In this document: in pieces, positions 1-6,225 of the stretch
How positions within the stretch are numbered: the first letter of the stretch is position 1
Layout: each line of letters begins with the position of its first letter
The notes under the pieces: generated by a model
Databases searched by the model: none
Seen by the model: the letters and a program-made list of their open reading frames with translations, nothing else
Told to the model about the DNA's origin: nothing
NCBI GenBank assembly: GCA_937139435.1
Contig: CAKZPX010000013.1
Span: forward strand, 1 to 11,535
Direction of reading: 5' to 3'
DNA: 11,535 bases
Source of the DNA: an uncultured bacterium
GTDB taxonomy: Bacteria > Hydrothermota > Tepidihabitantia > Tepidihabitantales > Tepidihabitantaceae
Position numbers and translations under genes: made by a program

Positions 1-536
1 ATATCAGCAAGACAAAAAGTTATCAGGAAATCCAGCCCGCACTTGTCCTCGGCTGGGACTGGAACAGCACCACCGGCATAACCATTGATGACCAGGCACG
101 CCTCACCTGGTATGAGGAAACCAACCCCATCTATCAAAACCAAATAGAGAACCGGCTTTCAACAGAACTGGAGTTCCGACCGAACAGCACCTTCACCTTG
201 CGCACCGGACCCCAGTGGGAAATATGCCGTTCCCTGCCCAAACCCACAGGTCAGGACTACCAGGAACTGGCGTTGACCCTTGGTATGGACCTGTTCTTAT
301 CCGAAAGATTCTGGACCACGATTGAAGACCGGTTAGGTAAAAGGTATTACCTGCCCATAGACTCTGGACTTCAGTTCAATTACCGGTTTAACGAATTTAA
401 CCTGCTTCTCAACTACCAGATTTTAAAAGGGATTGCCCTCCAGGGCATGATAAACATCGCTCCGGAATGGCACACCGAATCAATTGACAATCTCGCTGCG
501 CTCAGTTACTCGCTGGAACTGAGCTATACCTTCTGA
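1..536 (+). CDS. C-terminal part of an outer-membrane beta-barrel protein (5' end outside window)
   Basis: The reading frame is open from the left edge (first full codon at base 3) to a TGA at 534-536, giving about 177 residues with no plausible native start, so this is the 3' end of a longer gene. The translation is full of short strands of alternating polar and hydrophobic/aromatic residues. It ends in A-A-L-S-Y-S-L-E-L-S-Y-T-F: an amphipathic last strand with a terminal phenylalanine, the classic C-terminal signature recognised by the BAM outer-membrane assembly machinery. I infer an integral outer-membrane barrel. I do not recognise the specific family; it could be a porin-like, surface or assembly protein. 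A TTG at 198 could be taken as a start but is internal. The TGA here is a genuine stop, since the protein ends exactly on the barrel signature. Confidence 0.7.
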   Translation, partial: ISKTKSYQEIQPALVLGWDWNSTTGITIDDQARLTWYEETNPIYQNQIENRLSTELEFRPNSTFTLRTGPQWEICRSLPKPTGQDYQELALTLGMDLFLSERFWTTIEDRLGKRYYLPIDSGLQFNYRFNEFNLLLNYQILKGIALQGMINIAPEWHTESIDNLAALSYSLELSYTF

Positions 537-551
537 AGCGATAGACAGTTA

Positions 552-584
552 AAGGGTAATCCAGGAACCGCCCTTATACTATTT
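552..584 (+). terminator. Possible weak terminator after the barrel gene
   Basis: A 5-bp stem (AAGGG at 552-556 with CCCTT at 571-575) encloses a 14-base loop and is followed by a T-rich but interrupted run (ATACTATTT). The position between the barrel gene and the parA promoter suits a terminator, but the stem is short and the T tract is poor. Confidence 0.25.
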
Positions 585-585
585 A

Positions 586-614
586 TTGACAGAGAAAAAC
601 TTTAACGTTACATT
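586..614 (+). promoter_or_regulatory. Sigma-70-type promoter of parA, possibly giving a leaderless mRNA
   Basis: A perfect -35 box TTGACA (586-591) is followed by exactly 17 bases and TACATT (609-614; 4 of 6 matches to TATAAT). Transcription would begin about 6-7 bases later, around 620-622, and the parA ATG is at 623. There is no Shine-Dalgarno sequence in front of that ATG. Together these suggest a leaderless or almost leaderless transcript. The boxes are seen directly; the start site is inferred. Confidence 0.6.
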
Positions 615-622
615 TTTGAGTA

Positions 623-1411
623 ATGGCACGCCGGATCGCCATCTGTAACCAAAAAGGCGGAGTAGGTAAAACCACCACCGCTGTCAACCTTGCCGCCGCC
701 CTGGCGTTACGCACCCCCCGGGTACTGCTTGTGGATATGGACCCCCAGGCACATGCCACCCTCGGACTGGGAATAAACCGCAGCAAACTGACCGTGTCGG
801 TTTATGAGGCACTGATTGAAGCCCAGCAGGTTGATGAGGCGATCGTCCGTAACCCGTTTGAGGGTATTGACCTGCTGCCGGCAACAATCAACCTTGCTGG
901 TGCCGAAGTAGAACTGGTGGATGCACCCCAGCGTGAGTTTCGCCTCAGCCGGGCATTAAGCCTGATTGACCCCAGCTACTCGTTTATCATTATTGATTGC
1001 CCGCCCTCTTTATTGCTCTTAACCATCAACAGCCTGGCTGCCGCCCGCGGCGTCATCATACCGGTACAGGCAGAATACTACGCTCTGGAAGGAATGTCTC
1101 GACTGCTGGAAACTATTAACCTGGTGCGCACCAGTCTCAATCCGCTCCTGGAAATTGATGGTGTGCTTTTAACCATGTTTTCTGCCCGTCTGAACCTGTG
1201 CCAGCAGGTGGAACGAGAGGTGCGCGACTTCTTCAAAGAACAGGTGTTTGATACCATCATCCCGCGCAGTGTGCGCCTTGCCGAGGCACCCAGTTTTGGT
1301 AAACCGATATTTGCCTATGATGGTCACTCTGCTGGTGCCCAAGCCTACCTCGCCCTGGCGGATGAATTGCTCCACCGGTGTCGTATCAACCCGGATGCTT
1401 CACCACCTTAA
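623..1411 (+). CDS. parA: ParA/Soj chromosome-partitioning ATPase
   Basis: A 262-residue ParA/Soj-type P-loop ATPase. It dimerises on ATP, binds the nucleoid non-specifically, and is driven by ParB to segregate origin regions. Visible motifs are the deviant Walker A K-G-G-V-G-K-T-T (residues 11-18) with the signature lysine, the A' motif D-M-D-P-Q (38-42), Walker B I-I-I-D-C-P-P (122-128), the P-V-Q-A-E-Y-Y-A-L-E-G segment (147-157), and I-P-R-S-V-R-L-A-E-A-P-S-F-G-K-P (213-228), all typical of chromosomal Soj. The family normally has about 250-270 residues, so it is full length. The ATG at 623 puts the P-loop at the usual distance from the N-terminus. No Shine-Dalgarno is visible (only GAG two bases before the ATG). 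parB follows after 17 bases. No sequence resembling the palindromic parS site was found in the window. Confidence 0.95.
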   Translation: MARRIAICNQKGGVGKTTTAVNLAAALALRTPRVLLVDMDPQAHATLGLGINRSKLTVSVYEALIEAQQVDEAIVRNPFEGIDLLPATINLAGAEVELVDAPQREFRLSRALSLIDPSYSFIIIDCPPSLLLLTINSLAAARGVIIPVQAEYYALEGMSRLLETINLVRTSLNPLLEIDGVLLTMFSARLNLCQQVEREVRDFFKEQVFDTIIPRSVRLAEAPSFGKPIFAYDGHSAGAQAYLALADELLHRCRINPDASPP

Positions 1412-1428
1412 ACATTAGTTAACACACC

Positions 1429-2310
1429 ATGAACGACTACTCTACAGAAAAACGCCGTGCCTTGGGTAAAGGAATAAGGGCGATAATTCCGGAAAAGACC
1501 CAGGAACTCCTGGCCAGTGAATCCCGTCCGATACCGGTAGACGAGATCCGCCCCAACCCCTACCAACCGCGGGTCACAAAAGAAGAAGATAACGACCCTC
1601 GGTTTCAGGAACTGGTGGCATCAGTAAAAGAGAAAGGCGTGCTCCAGCCGGTGGTCGTGCGTCGGCGCCGCGATGGCTACGAACTGGTGATGGGTGAAAG
1701 GCGCTGGCGCGCTGCCCGGGCAGCAGGGCTTACCACCATCCCGGCAATTGTGCGCACAGTTGACGACCGCGAGATGCTAGAAATGGCATTGATTGAAAAT
1801 GTCCAGCGTACCGACCTCAACCCGATTGACGAGGCGCTTGCCTACAAAAATCTTACTGAACAGTTTGGGTTAACCCATGAAGAGATTGCCCACCGGGTGG
1901 GCAAAGACCGGTCAACAATCACCAATGCCCTGCGATTGCTTTCACTCCCCTTTAAAGTGCGGGAGGCGCTGGCGCAGGGTTTAATCTCTTCCGGGCATGC
2001 CCGAGCCCTACTTACCATCTCCAGCCGCCGCGATCAGGTAGAATTATGTGAAAGGGTCATCCAAGAAGGACTGTCGGTCCGCACCTTAGAAAGACTCTGC
2101 GGTGAACGCAGGGGGGGAACACCCACTTCAGCCCGAAAAGAAAAAGACCCCCATCTGCAGGAACTTGAGGAAAGACTTCAGGAGCTACTGGGAACAAAGG
2201 TTTGTATCACCCCGCCCGCAGGAGAGAAACGACCGGGCAAAATCGTGGTTGAATTTTTCTCCCTTGATGACCTTGACCGAATCTACCGACTAATCCGAAA
2301 AGCAGAGTAG
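1429..2310 (+). CDS. parB: ParB/Spo0J chromosome-partitioning CTPase and DNA-binding protein
   Basis: A 293-residue ParB/Spo0J protein. It loads at parS, clamps and slides on DNA using CTP, and stimulates ParA. Domains in order: a basic N-terminal ParA-activating motif A-L-G-K-G-I-R-A-I-I (11-20); the N-terminal CTP-binding domain with V-L-Q-P-V-V-V-R (71-78), G-E-R-R-W-R-A-A (89-96) and E-N-V-Q-R-T-D-L-N-P-I-D-E-A (123-136); a helix-turn-helix DNA-binding region (about 147-170) and S-G-H-A-R-A-L-L (188-195); and a charged linker leading to a C-terminal dimerisation domain (about 240-293). All key CTP-binding residues appear intact and the length is normal for a chromosomal ParB. It starts 17 bases after parA with no evident Shine-Dalgarno. 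Its TAG stop directly abuts the next gene's ATG, so parA, parB and the peptidase are probably co-transcribed. Confidence 0.95.
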   Translation: MNDYSTEKRRALGKGIRAIIPEKTQELLASESRPIPVDEIRPNPYQPRVTKEEDNDPRFQELVASVKEKGVLQPVVVRRRRDGYELVMGERRWRAARAAGLTTIPAIVRTVDDREMLEMALIENVQRTDLNPIDEALAYKNLTEQFGLTHEEIAHRVGKDRSTITNALRLLSLPFKVREALAQGLISSGHARALLTISSRRDQVELCERVIQEGLSVRTLERLCGERRGGTPTSARKEKDPHLQELEERLQELLGTKVCITPPAGEKRPGKIVVEFFSLDDLDRIYRLIRKAE

Positions 2311-3063
2311 ATGTCCCGCAAGGAGATTACCGTCTTCATCTCTGCCAACTACACTCCTAACTCTATTCGCTTTAGCCTGCCCCTGAAACTGGCACGGCTT
2401 CTCTTTGTCGGAGTCTGCACTGCGCTTCTTGCTGTACTTATCGCCGGCGGTCTTCTTATCTCTGGTGTCTACCGGTTCTCCCGTCTGGTATACCTTAACC
2501 ACCGCAACCGGCAGCTTGAAGAGGAGTTCAAGAAGGTCGTTACCTTAAAAGAGCGCCTGGAATTATTGGAAAAGGAAAGGGAGAAACTTGCCCGGATGCT
2601 GGGTGTCAACCTTACCCCACCACCGGTGGACTGGAGCGCTGCTACCGTTGAATCAATCGTACTCCCCGAATGGGTAAAAAATCAACCATGGGGTAGTCAC
2701 CCCGTTCCGGTGCTGGTTCCTGTCACCCGTTACGCCATATCGCGCACCGCTACCACCGACCATATGGCGTTTGACCTTGCCTGTCAGAAAAACAGTCCGG
2801 TCCTGGCGGTGGCTGACGGCATCGTTACCGAAAAAGGTGTCCACCCGCAATTCGGTAGATATTTACTTATCCGCCACGCGCAAGGTTACGAAAGTTATTA
2901 CGGTCACCTTGCCGGGTGGCTGGTAGAAAAAGGTGATACGGTGCGCGTTGGGCAAAAGATTGGCACAGTAGGTATGACAGGACAAGCAAGCGCACCTCAT
3001 CTCCATCTGGAAATCAGAAAAGACGGTAATCTCATTGACCCGGCGGCACTGCTGAATTTTTAG
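2311..3063 (+). CDS. Membrane-anchored M23 (LytM-type) metallopeptidase
   Basis: A 250-residue inner-membrane protein with a periplasmic M23 domain, likely an endopeptidase or regulator acting on peptidoglycan crosslinks. Layout: a short cytoplasmic N-terminus with S-I-R-F-S-L-P (18-24), one transmembrane helix (about 28-52), a coiled coil (about 60-97), a proline-rich linker, and the M23 domain (about 130-250). The zinc and catalytic residues are all present: H151 and D155 in H-M-A-F-D, H199 in Y-Y-G-H-L, and H230/H232 in A-P-H-L-H-L-E. It should therefore be active rather than a degenerate LytM activator. The ATG follows the parB stop with zero spacing, implying translational coupling. Similar N-terminal layouts occur in M23 peptidases encoded beside bactofilin and parAB genes, a known synteny. 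No bactofilin follows here. Confidence 0.9.
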   Translation: MSRKEITVFISANYTPNSIRFSLPLKLARLLFVGVCTALLAVLIAGGLLISGVYRFSRLVYLNHRNRQLEEEFKKVVTLKERLELLEKEREKLARMLGVNLTPPPVDWSAATVESIVLPEWVKNQPWGSHPVPVLVPVTRYAISRTATTDHMAFDLACQKNSPVLAVADGIVTEKGVHPQFGRYLLIRHAQGYESYYGHLAGWLVEKGDTVRVGQKIGTVGMTGQASAPHLHLEIRKDGNLIDPAALLNF

Positions 3064-3069
3064 CTCGAC

Positions 3070-3092
3070 AACATCCAGAAAAATCTGATGTT
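3070..3092 (+). terminator. Hairpin after the parA-parB-M23 unit, weak terminator candidate
   Basis: AACATC (3070-3075) pairs with GATGTT (3087-3092). Across one bulged C, AGA (3077-3079) pairs with TCT (3084-3086), leaving an AAAA loop, so there are 9 pairs in all. It sits 7 bases after the peptidase stop, but only a short TTTT occurs downstream, about 10 bases later. It may end the transcript or protect its 3' end. Confidence 0.35.
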
Positions 3093-3251
3093 ACACCCTC
3101 TGTTTTAGAAAAAGACTTTCAGTTGTCCCAAAAACGCCTGGTTAATGGAAAGGAGCAATGACACCGGCAAAGAATAATAACCCATTTTGTATCTATCTTA
3201 TGCCAGTAACCTGCGCGTTTCATTCTAAAACCGCGGCCAAATTGAAACTCT

Positions 3252-3280
3252 TTGACATTATAAACAAATTAAGTTAAAAT
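3252..3280 (+). promoter_or_regulatory. Strong sigma-70-type promoter of the Sec-redoxin gene
   Basis: A perfect -35 box TTGACA (3252-3257), exactly 17 bases, then TAAAAT (3275-3280; 5 of 6 matches) in AT-rich DNA. The predicted start lies near 3287, leaving a leader of roughly 13 bases that carries the Shine-Dalgarno sequence. The redoxin therefore has its own transcript, separate from the parA-parB-M23 unit. Confidence 0.75.
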
Positions 3281-3286
3281 TCTAAA

Positions 3287-3295
3287 AAAGGAGGT
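3287..3295 (+). promoter_or_regulatory. Strong Shine-Dalgarno sequence of the Sec-redoxin gene
   Basis: AAAGGAGGT ends four bases before the ATG at 3300 and fixes that start. Among the + strand genes here, only this one has a near-perfect ribosome-binding site. Confidence 0.85.
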
Positions 3296-3299
3296 ATTT

Positions 3300-4082
3300 A
3301 TGCGTAGTTTAGGGCGTACCGGTGCCCTGCTTTTGCTACTGGCACCAGCATTTCTGTGGTCCTGGCCCCAACCGGGTGACCCGGCACCAAATGTATCCAT
3401 CGTGGATACCGCCTGGGTAACCCATAGTATCCCGGCAGAATACCGGGGACACGTTGTCCAACTTTTCTTCTGGCAATCCACCTGACCTTCCTGCCTCGCG
3501 GAGTTACCGCGATTACAAGTAATGTACGATGAGTATGGCGAGCGTGGTTATGTTCCGCTTGCCGTCAACCTCTGGCAGGATATGAACTCAGTCGTCAAGG
3601 TGTATGCCCGCTACTATTCATATCCATTTCTCCGTGATGCCGGTTCAGCGTGGAACGCATATCGGATGAATGGCTATATCCCGCTAAACTATGTTATTGA
3701 CACCGCTGGCATCGTGGTCGGTTCAATGGAGGGTTTTAACGAATCAGTTATTCGCAGCTGGATTGAACCCTATCTTACTGGCGTGACCGAAAAACAAAAC
3801 GCACCGCTGCCCGAATTCACCGCTGTCCTTCCCAACCCCGCTCATAACGCCCAGAAGATTCAATTCCAGTTGCCCGCATCAGACATGATAACCATCAGGA
3901 TTTACTCCGCTTCTGGAGAACTCGTCCGCACCGTTCTCCGTGGTTCTCTTGCTGCCGGCACCCACAGTCTGACATGGAATCTTACCGATGACTATGGACG
4001 GTCTGTTTCCAATGGTCTCTATTTCTACGAACTCAGCACCGCGCGTACTACCACCCGGCTGAAGACCACTGTTCTGCGCTAA
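3300..4082 (+). CDS. Predicted exported selenoprotein: TlpA/AhpC-like redoxin with Sec-x-x-Cys centre and C-terminal FlgD-like Ig domain
   Basis: Read through the in-frame TGA at 3483-3485, this is one 260-residue protein. A signal peptide (about 1-22) precedes a thioredoxin fold (about 25-160): F-F-W-Q-S-T-Sec62-P-S-C65-L-A-E-L-P aligns with the family motif F-W-A-T-W-C-P-P-C-R-A-E-M-P, and N-G-Y-I-P128-L-N-Y-V-I-D supplies the cis-proline loop. Residues 172-260 form a FlgD-like Ig domain (N-P-A..., I-Y-S-A-S-G-E-L-V-R, A-G-T-H-S-L-T-W, G-L-Y-F-Y-E-L) of the kind carried at the end of secreted proteins. The likely role is a thiol/selenol oxidoreductase or peroxidase outside the cytoplasm; substrate unknown. 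The UGA replaces the attacking cysteine exactly, and a SECIS-like hairpin follows. The downstream part alone (ATG 3522, no Shine-Dalgarno) would lack the active site. The alternative is a nonsense mutation (Cys TGC/TGT to TGA) making a pseudogene, which I judge less likely. Confidence 0.82.
3483..3512 (+). promoter_or_regulatory. Selenocysteine UGA codon plus bacterial SECIS-like hairpin
   Basis: The UGA (3483-3485) is followed after 10 bases by a perfect 6-bp stem, UCGCGG (3496-3501) with CCGCGA (3507-3512), closing the loop AGUUA (3502-3506). The loop begins 16 bases after the UGA and has G at its second position followed by U. This fits the published description of bacterial SECIS elements (small stem-loop, loop 16-37 bases from UGA, G in the first two loop positions). 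In E. coli fdhF the loop GU lies two bases further from the UGA. The bulged U of fdhF is not present here. SelB would bind this element during translation. Confidence 0.72.
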
Positions 4083-4112
4083 GGTCAGGATCTAAAATCC
4101 AGCCAGAATCCC

Positions 4113-4144
4113 AGGCGGGAGCCAAAACTCCCGCCTTATCTTTT
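4113..4144 (+). terminator. Intrinsic terminator after the Sec-redoxin gene
   Basis: AGGCGGGAG (4113-4121) pairs perfectly with CTCCCGCCT (4128-4136) around a CCAAAA loop, giving a 9-bp GC-rich stem, followed by TATCTTTT. It begins 31 bases after the redoxin stop and ends 27 bases before the next promoter, so it insulates the redoxin from the binding-protein gene. Confidence 0.88.
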
Positions 4145-4171
4145 AATTACCTTTGTTTCCCCCGCGCCGTT

Positions 4172-4200
4172 TTGACAGATGCCCGCATCAGCACTAAAAT
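4172..4200 (+). promoter_or_regulatory. Sigma-70-type promoter of the solute-binding lipoprotein gene
   Basis: TTGACA (4172-4177), exactly 17 bases, then TAAAAT (4195-4200): the same boxes and spacing as the promoter at 3252-3280. Predicted start near 4207, giving a leader of about 21 bases with no Shine-Dalgarno sequence before the ATG at 4228. Confidence 0.75.
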
Positions 4201-4227
4201 AACTTTGTTCGCTTTTATAACACCAGT

Positions 4228-5475
4228 ATGGGTAAAAAATTTTTAACTCTCATTATCTTACCTCTCTTATTAATCAGCTGTCCTGCCACGCGCAAAAAGG
4301 TTACGGTCCGCTTCTGGCATGCAATGGGTGGCGAGGCACAGAAGACCCTAAAAGAGATGGTAGCAAGATTTGAAAAGGAGAACCCGGACATTAACATTGA
4401 ACTTGTCGGGATGGGGAACTATGATGCCCTTGCCCAGAAACTTCTGGGCGCGGTTGCGGTTAAGAACCCGCCTACCATTGCCCAGATGTATGAAAACTGG
4501 ACCACTCAGTTATACGCTGCTGGCGAACTGGAGTTTCTGGAAGACTACGTTAACGGTCCTGATGGCATCCCGGCGGAAGAACTTGCGGACATTTACCCCG
4601 CACTCCTGGCAAACAATCGCTGGGATGGGAAATTGCTCACCCTGCCATTCAACAAAAGTGTGCCGGTCTATTACTACAATGTGGAACTGCTCCAATCAGC
4701 CGGCTATGACTCCTTTCCCAAAACCTGGCAGGAGTTCCGCCAGATGTGCAGGAAACTAATCCGGCGCAGCCCGAACGGCACAACCGAGGTATGGGCAACT
4801 GCCAACGGCACCGATATCTGGATATTTGGCTCCATGCTCTTTCAGCGCGGGGGTAAATTCCTTGACCAGGAGGATGGCATTCCTGAATTCAACTCCTCTA
4901 TTGGGGTCGAGATCCTTACATTTCAGGTTGACCTAATCCAGAAAGACAGCGCCCAGGTATCAACCACCGGCAGAAACCCGATGGACGACTTTCTCGTGGG
5001 CAGAATTGCCACCCTTACCGGCAGTTCCACGTGGCGGGCGCCGATTGTTGACCGGGAAAGATTTACTGTGGGTATGGCACCGATACCAATCTGGGATACG
5101 CTGTGTGCCGCAATAATCTATGGCACCAACATCGGAATGTTCAAAAAGGCATCACCTGCAGAAAAACAGGCGGCATGGCGTTTCATAAAATGGTTCATAT
5201 CACCCGAGCAACAGGTGGAATGGTCACTGGGAACCTGGTACGTCCCAATTCATCGCCGCTGTCTGGAACACCCCCGTATCCAGGAACGTCTCCAGAACAC
5301 CCCGAGCTTAAAAGCCGCCTACCGGCAAATGGAGCACGGCGTCTTTGAACCCCGGGGGTTAAAATGGCTTGCCGGTCGTAAGGCGCTGGTTGAAGAACTG
5401 GAATCCGCTACATTGGGATTTAAAACCCCAAAACAGGCGCTGGATGACGCTGCCCAGCGCTATCTGAATCAGTAA
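4228..5475 (+). CDS. UgpB-like ABC-transporter solute-binding lipoprotein
   Basis: A 415-residue family 1 extracellular solute-binding protein. The signal peptide ends in the lipobox L-I-S-C18, so the mature protein would be lipid-anchored in the envelope. The region V-R-F-W-H-A-M-G-G-E (27-36), the following F-E-K-E-N-P-D, and N-Y-D-A-L-A-Q-K-L closely resemble the start of UgpB (glycerol-3-phosphate binding) and related carbohydrate-binding proteins. Later W-R-F-I-K-W-F-I-S-P-E-Q-Q and a W-Y-V-P-I segment are typical of the family's C-terminal lobe. The ligand cannot be read from sequence: glycerol-3-phosphate, glycerophosphodiester or an oligosaccharide are candidates. It has its own promoter and no permease or ATPase gene beside it, so it must work with a transporter encoded elsewhere. 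No Shine-Dalgarno is visible; the start is fixed by the signal peptide. Its TAA overlaps the end of truA on the other strand by 7 bases. Confidence 0.87.
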   Translation: MGKKFLTLIILPLLLISCPATRKKVTVRFWHAMGGEAQKTLKEMVARFEKENPDINIELVGMGNYDALAQKLLGAVAVKNPPTIAQMYENWTTQLYAAGELEFLEDYVNGPDGIPAEELADIYPALLANNRWDGKLLTLPFNKSVPVYYYNVELLQSAGYDSFPKTWQEFRQMCRKLIRRSPNGTTEVWATANGTDIWIFGSMLFQRGGKFLDQEDGIPEFNSSIGVEILTFQVDLIQKDSAQVSTTGRNPMDDFLVGRIATLTGSSTWRAPIVDRERFTVGMAPIPIWDTLCAAIIYGTNIGMFKKASPAEKQAAWRFIKWFISPEQQVEWSLGTWYVPIHRRCLEHPRIQERLQNTPSLKAAYRQMEHGVFEPRGLKWLAGRKALVEELESATLGFKTPKQALDDAAQRYLNQ

Positions 5476-6191
5476 AAAACCTTTTCTAAGACAAGCCCCT
5501 TTGCTGGTGCCACGGTAAACGCTTTTGCCTTCCTGCCCGCAAGGGACTCTCTGATATCATCACCGTTTATCCGGTTACTGGCATAGGCGACCATTGCGCC
5601 CACAATTCGGCGCACCATCTTATAGAGAAAACGGTTTCCCCGAACCGAAACCACAACCTCATCCGCTCGTGTTTTTACCCCGATCGCAAAGATTTTACAC
5701 GCTCCATCATCTTCCCGGGTATGACAGAACGGATTGAAATCACGCTCTCCGATAAAAAAATTGCCAGCCTCCCGCAACCTTTCAACATCAAGTGGATAGA
5801 GAAATTCCCAGGCATGTCTTGCCCGCAACGGTGAACGGTTACGGATGATATAATACGAATACCTCTTGCCCTTGGCGCTGTAACGGGCATGAAAATCCAG
5901 CGCCACCTCATCAGCATATTTAACAAATATATCAGCGGGCAGGTAAAAATTTATTCCTGCCCGGAGCCTTTCCAGGGAAAGACGGGAATGGGTAAAAAAG
6001 TTTACCACGTAGGCACGAGCTGAGACACCGGCATCTGTCCGGCTACAACCATAAACATCAACCTCCCCTCCCAGTAACTGCCTTAACGCCTTCCGCAGTT
6101 CGCCCTGAACCGTACGATGAGCAGACTGAATCTGCCAGCCAGCATAATTCGTCCCATCAAACTCCATTGTTAACCGGATATTTCGCCTCAT
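5469..6191 (-). CDS. truA: tRNA pseudouridine(38-40) synthase TruA
   Basis: Converts uridines 38-40 of the tRNA anticodon arm to pseudouridine. With the ATG at 6191 the protein has 240 residues, the usual TruA size, and starts M-R-R-N-I-R-L-T-M-E-F-D-G-T-N-Y-A-G-W-Q as the family does. A GTG at 6218 would add nine non-family residues. The catalytic aspartate is D53 in C-S-R-T-D-A-G-V-S-A; the usual histidine after G-V is serine here. G-K-R-Y-S-Y-Y-I, G-N-R-F-L-Y-K-M-V-R-R-I-V-G-A-M and the ending G-L-V-L-E-K-V-F-Y are all classic. The stop is TGA exactly at the family's C-terminus, showing that UGA terminates translation in this genome. It is last in the - strand operon, 34 bases after the EcfT-like gene with G-rich sequence (GGGGTGA) before the ATG. 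Confidence 0.93.
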   Translation of the reverse strand: MRRNIRLTMEFDGTNYAGWQIQSAHRTVQGELRKALRQLLGGEVDVYGCSRTDAGVSARAYVVNFFTHSRLSLERLRAGINFYLPADIFVKYADEVALDFHARYSAKGKRYSYYIIRNRSPLRARHAWEFLYPLDVERLREAGNFFIGERDFNPFCHTREDDGACKIFAIGVKTRADEVVVSVRGNRFLYKMVRRIVGAMVAYASNRINGDDIRESLAGRKAKAFTVAPAKGLVLEKVFY

Positions 6192-6225
6192 CCCTTCACC
6201 CCGTCTACCACTGTGCACTGGACAC

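Noticed and set aside
3522..4082. Separate 186-residue gene starting at the ATG at 3522
   Set aside because: It is in the same frame as the upstream part, lacks a Shine-Dalgarno sequence, would begin in the middle of a thioredoxin-fold helix and would lack the active site. It is the C-terminal part of the Sec-containing protein.
3300..4082. Pseudogene with a nonsense mutation
   Set aside because: Possible in principle (one base from a Cys codon), but the frame is otherwise intact, the promoter and ribosome-binding site are strong, the stop falls on the one codon expected for Sec, and a SECIS-like hairpin follows.
6192..6218. GTG start for TruA at 6218
   Set aside because: It adds nine residues not seen in the family; the ATG at 6191 gives the standard length and N-terminus.
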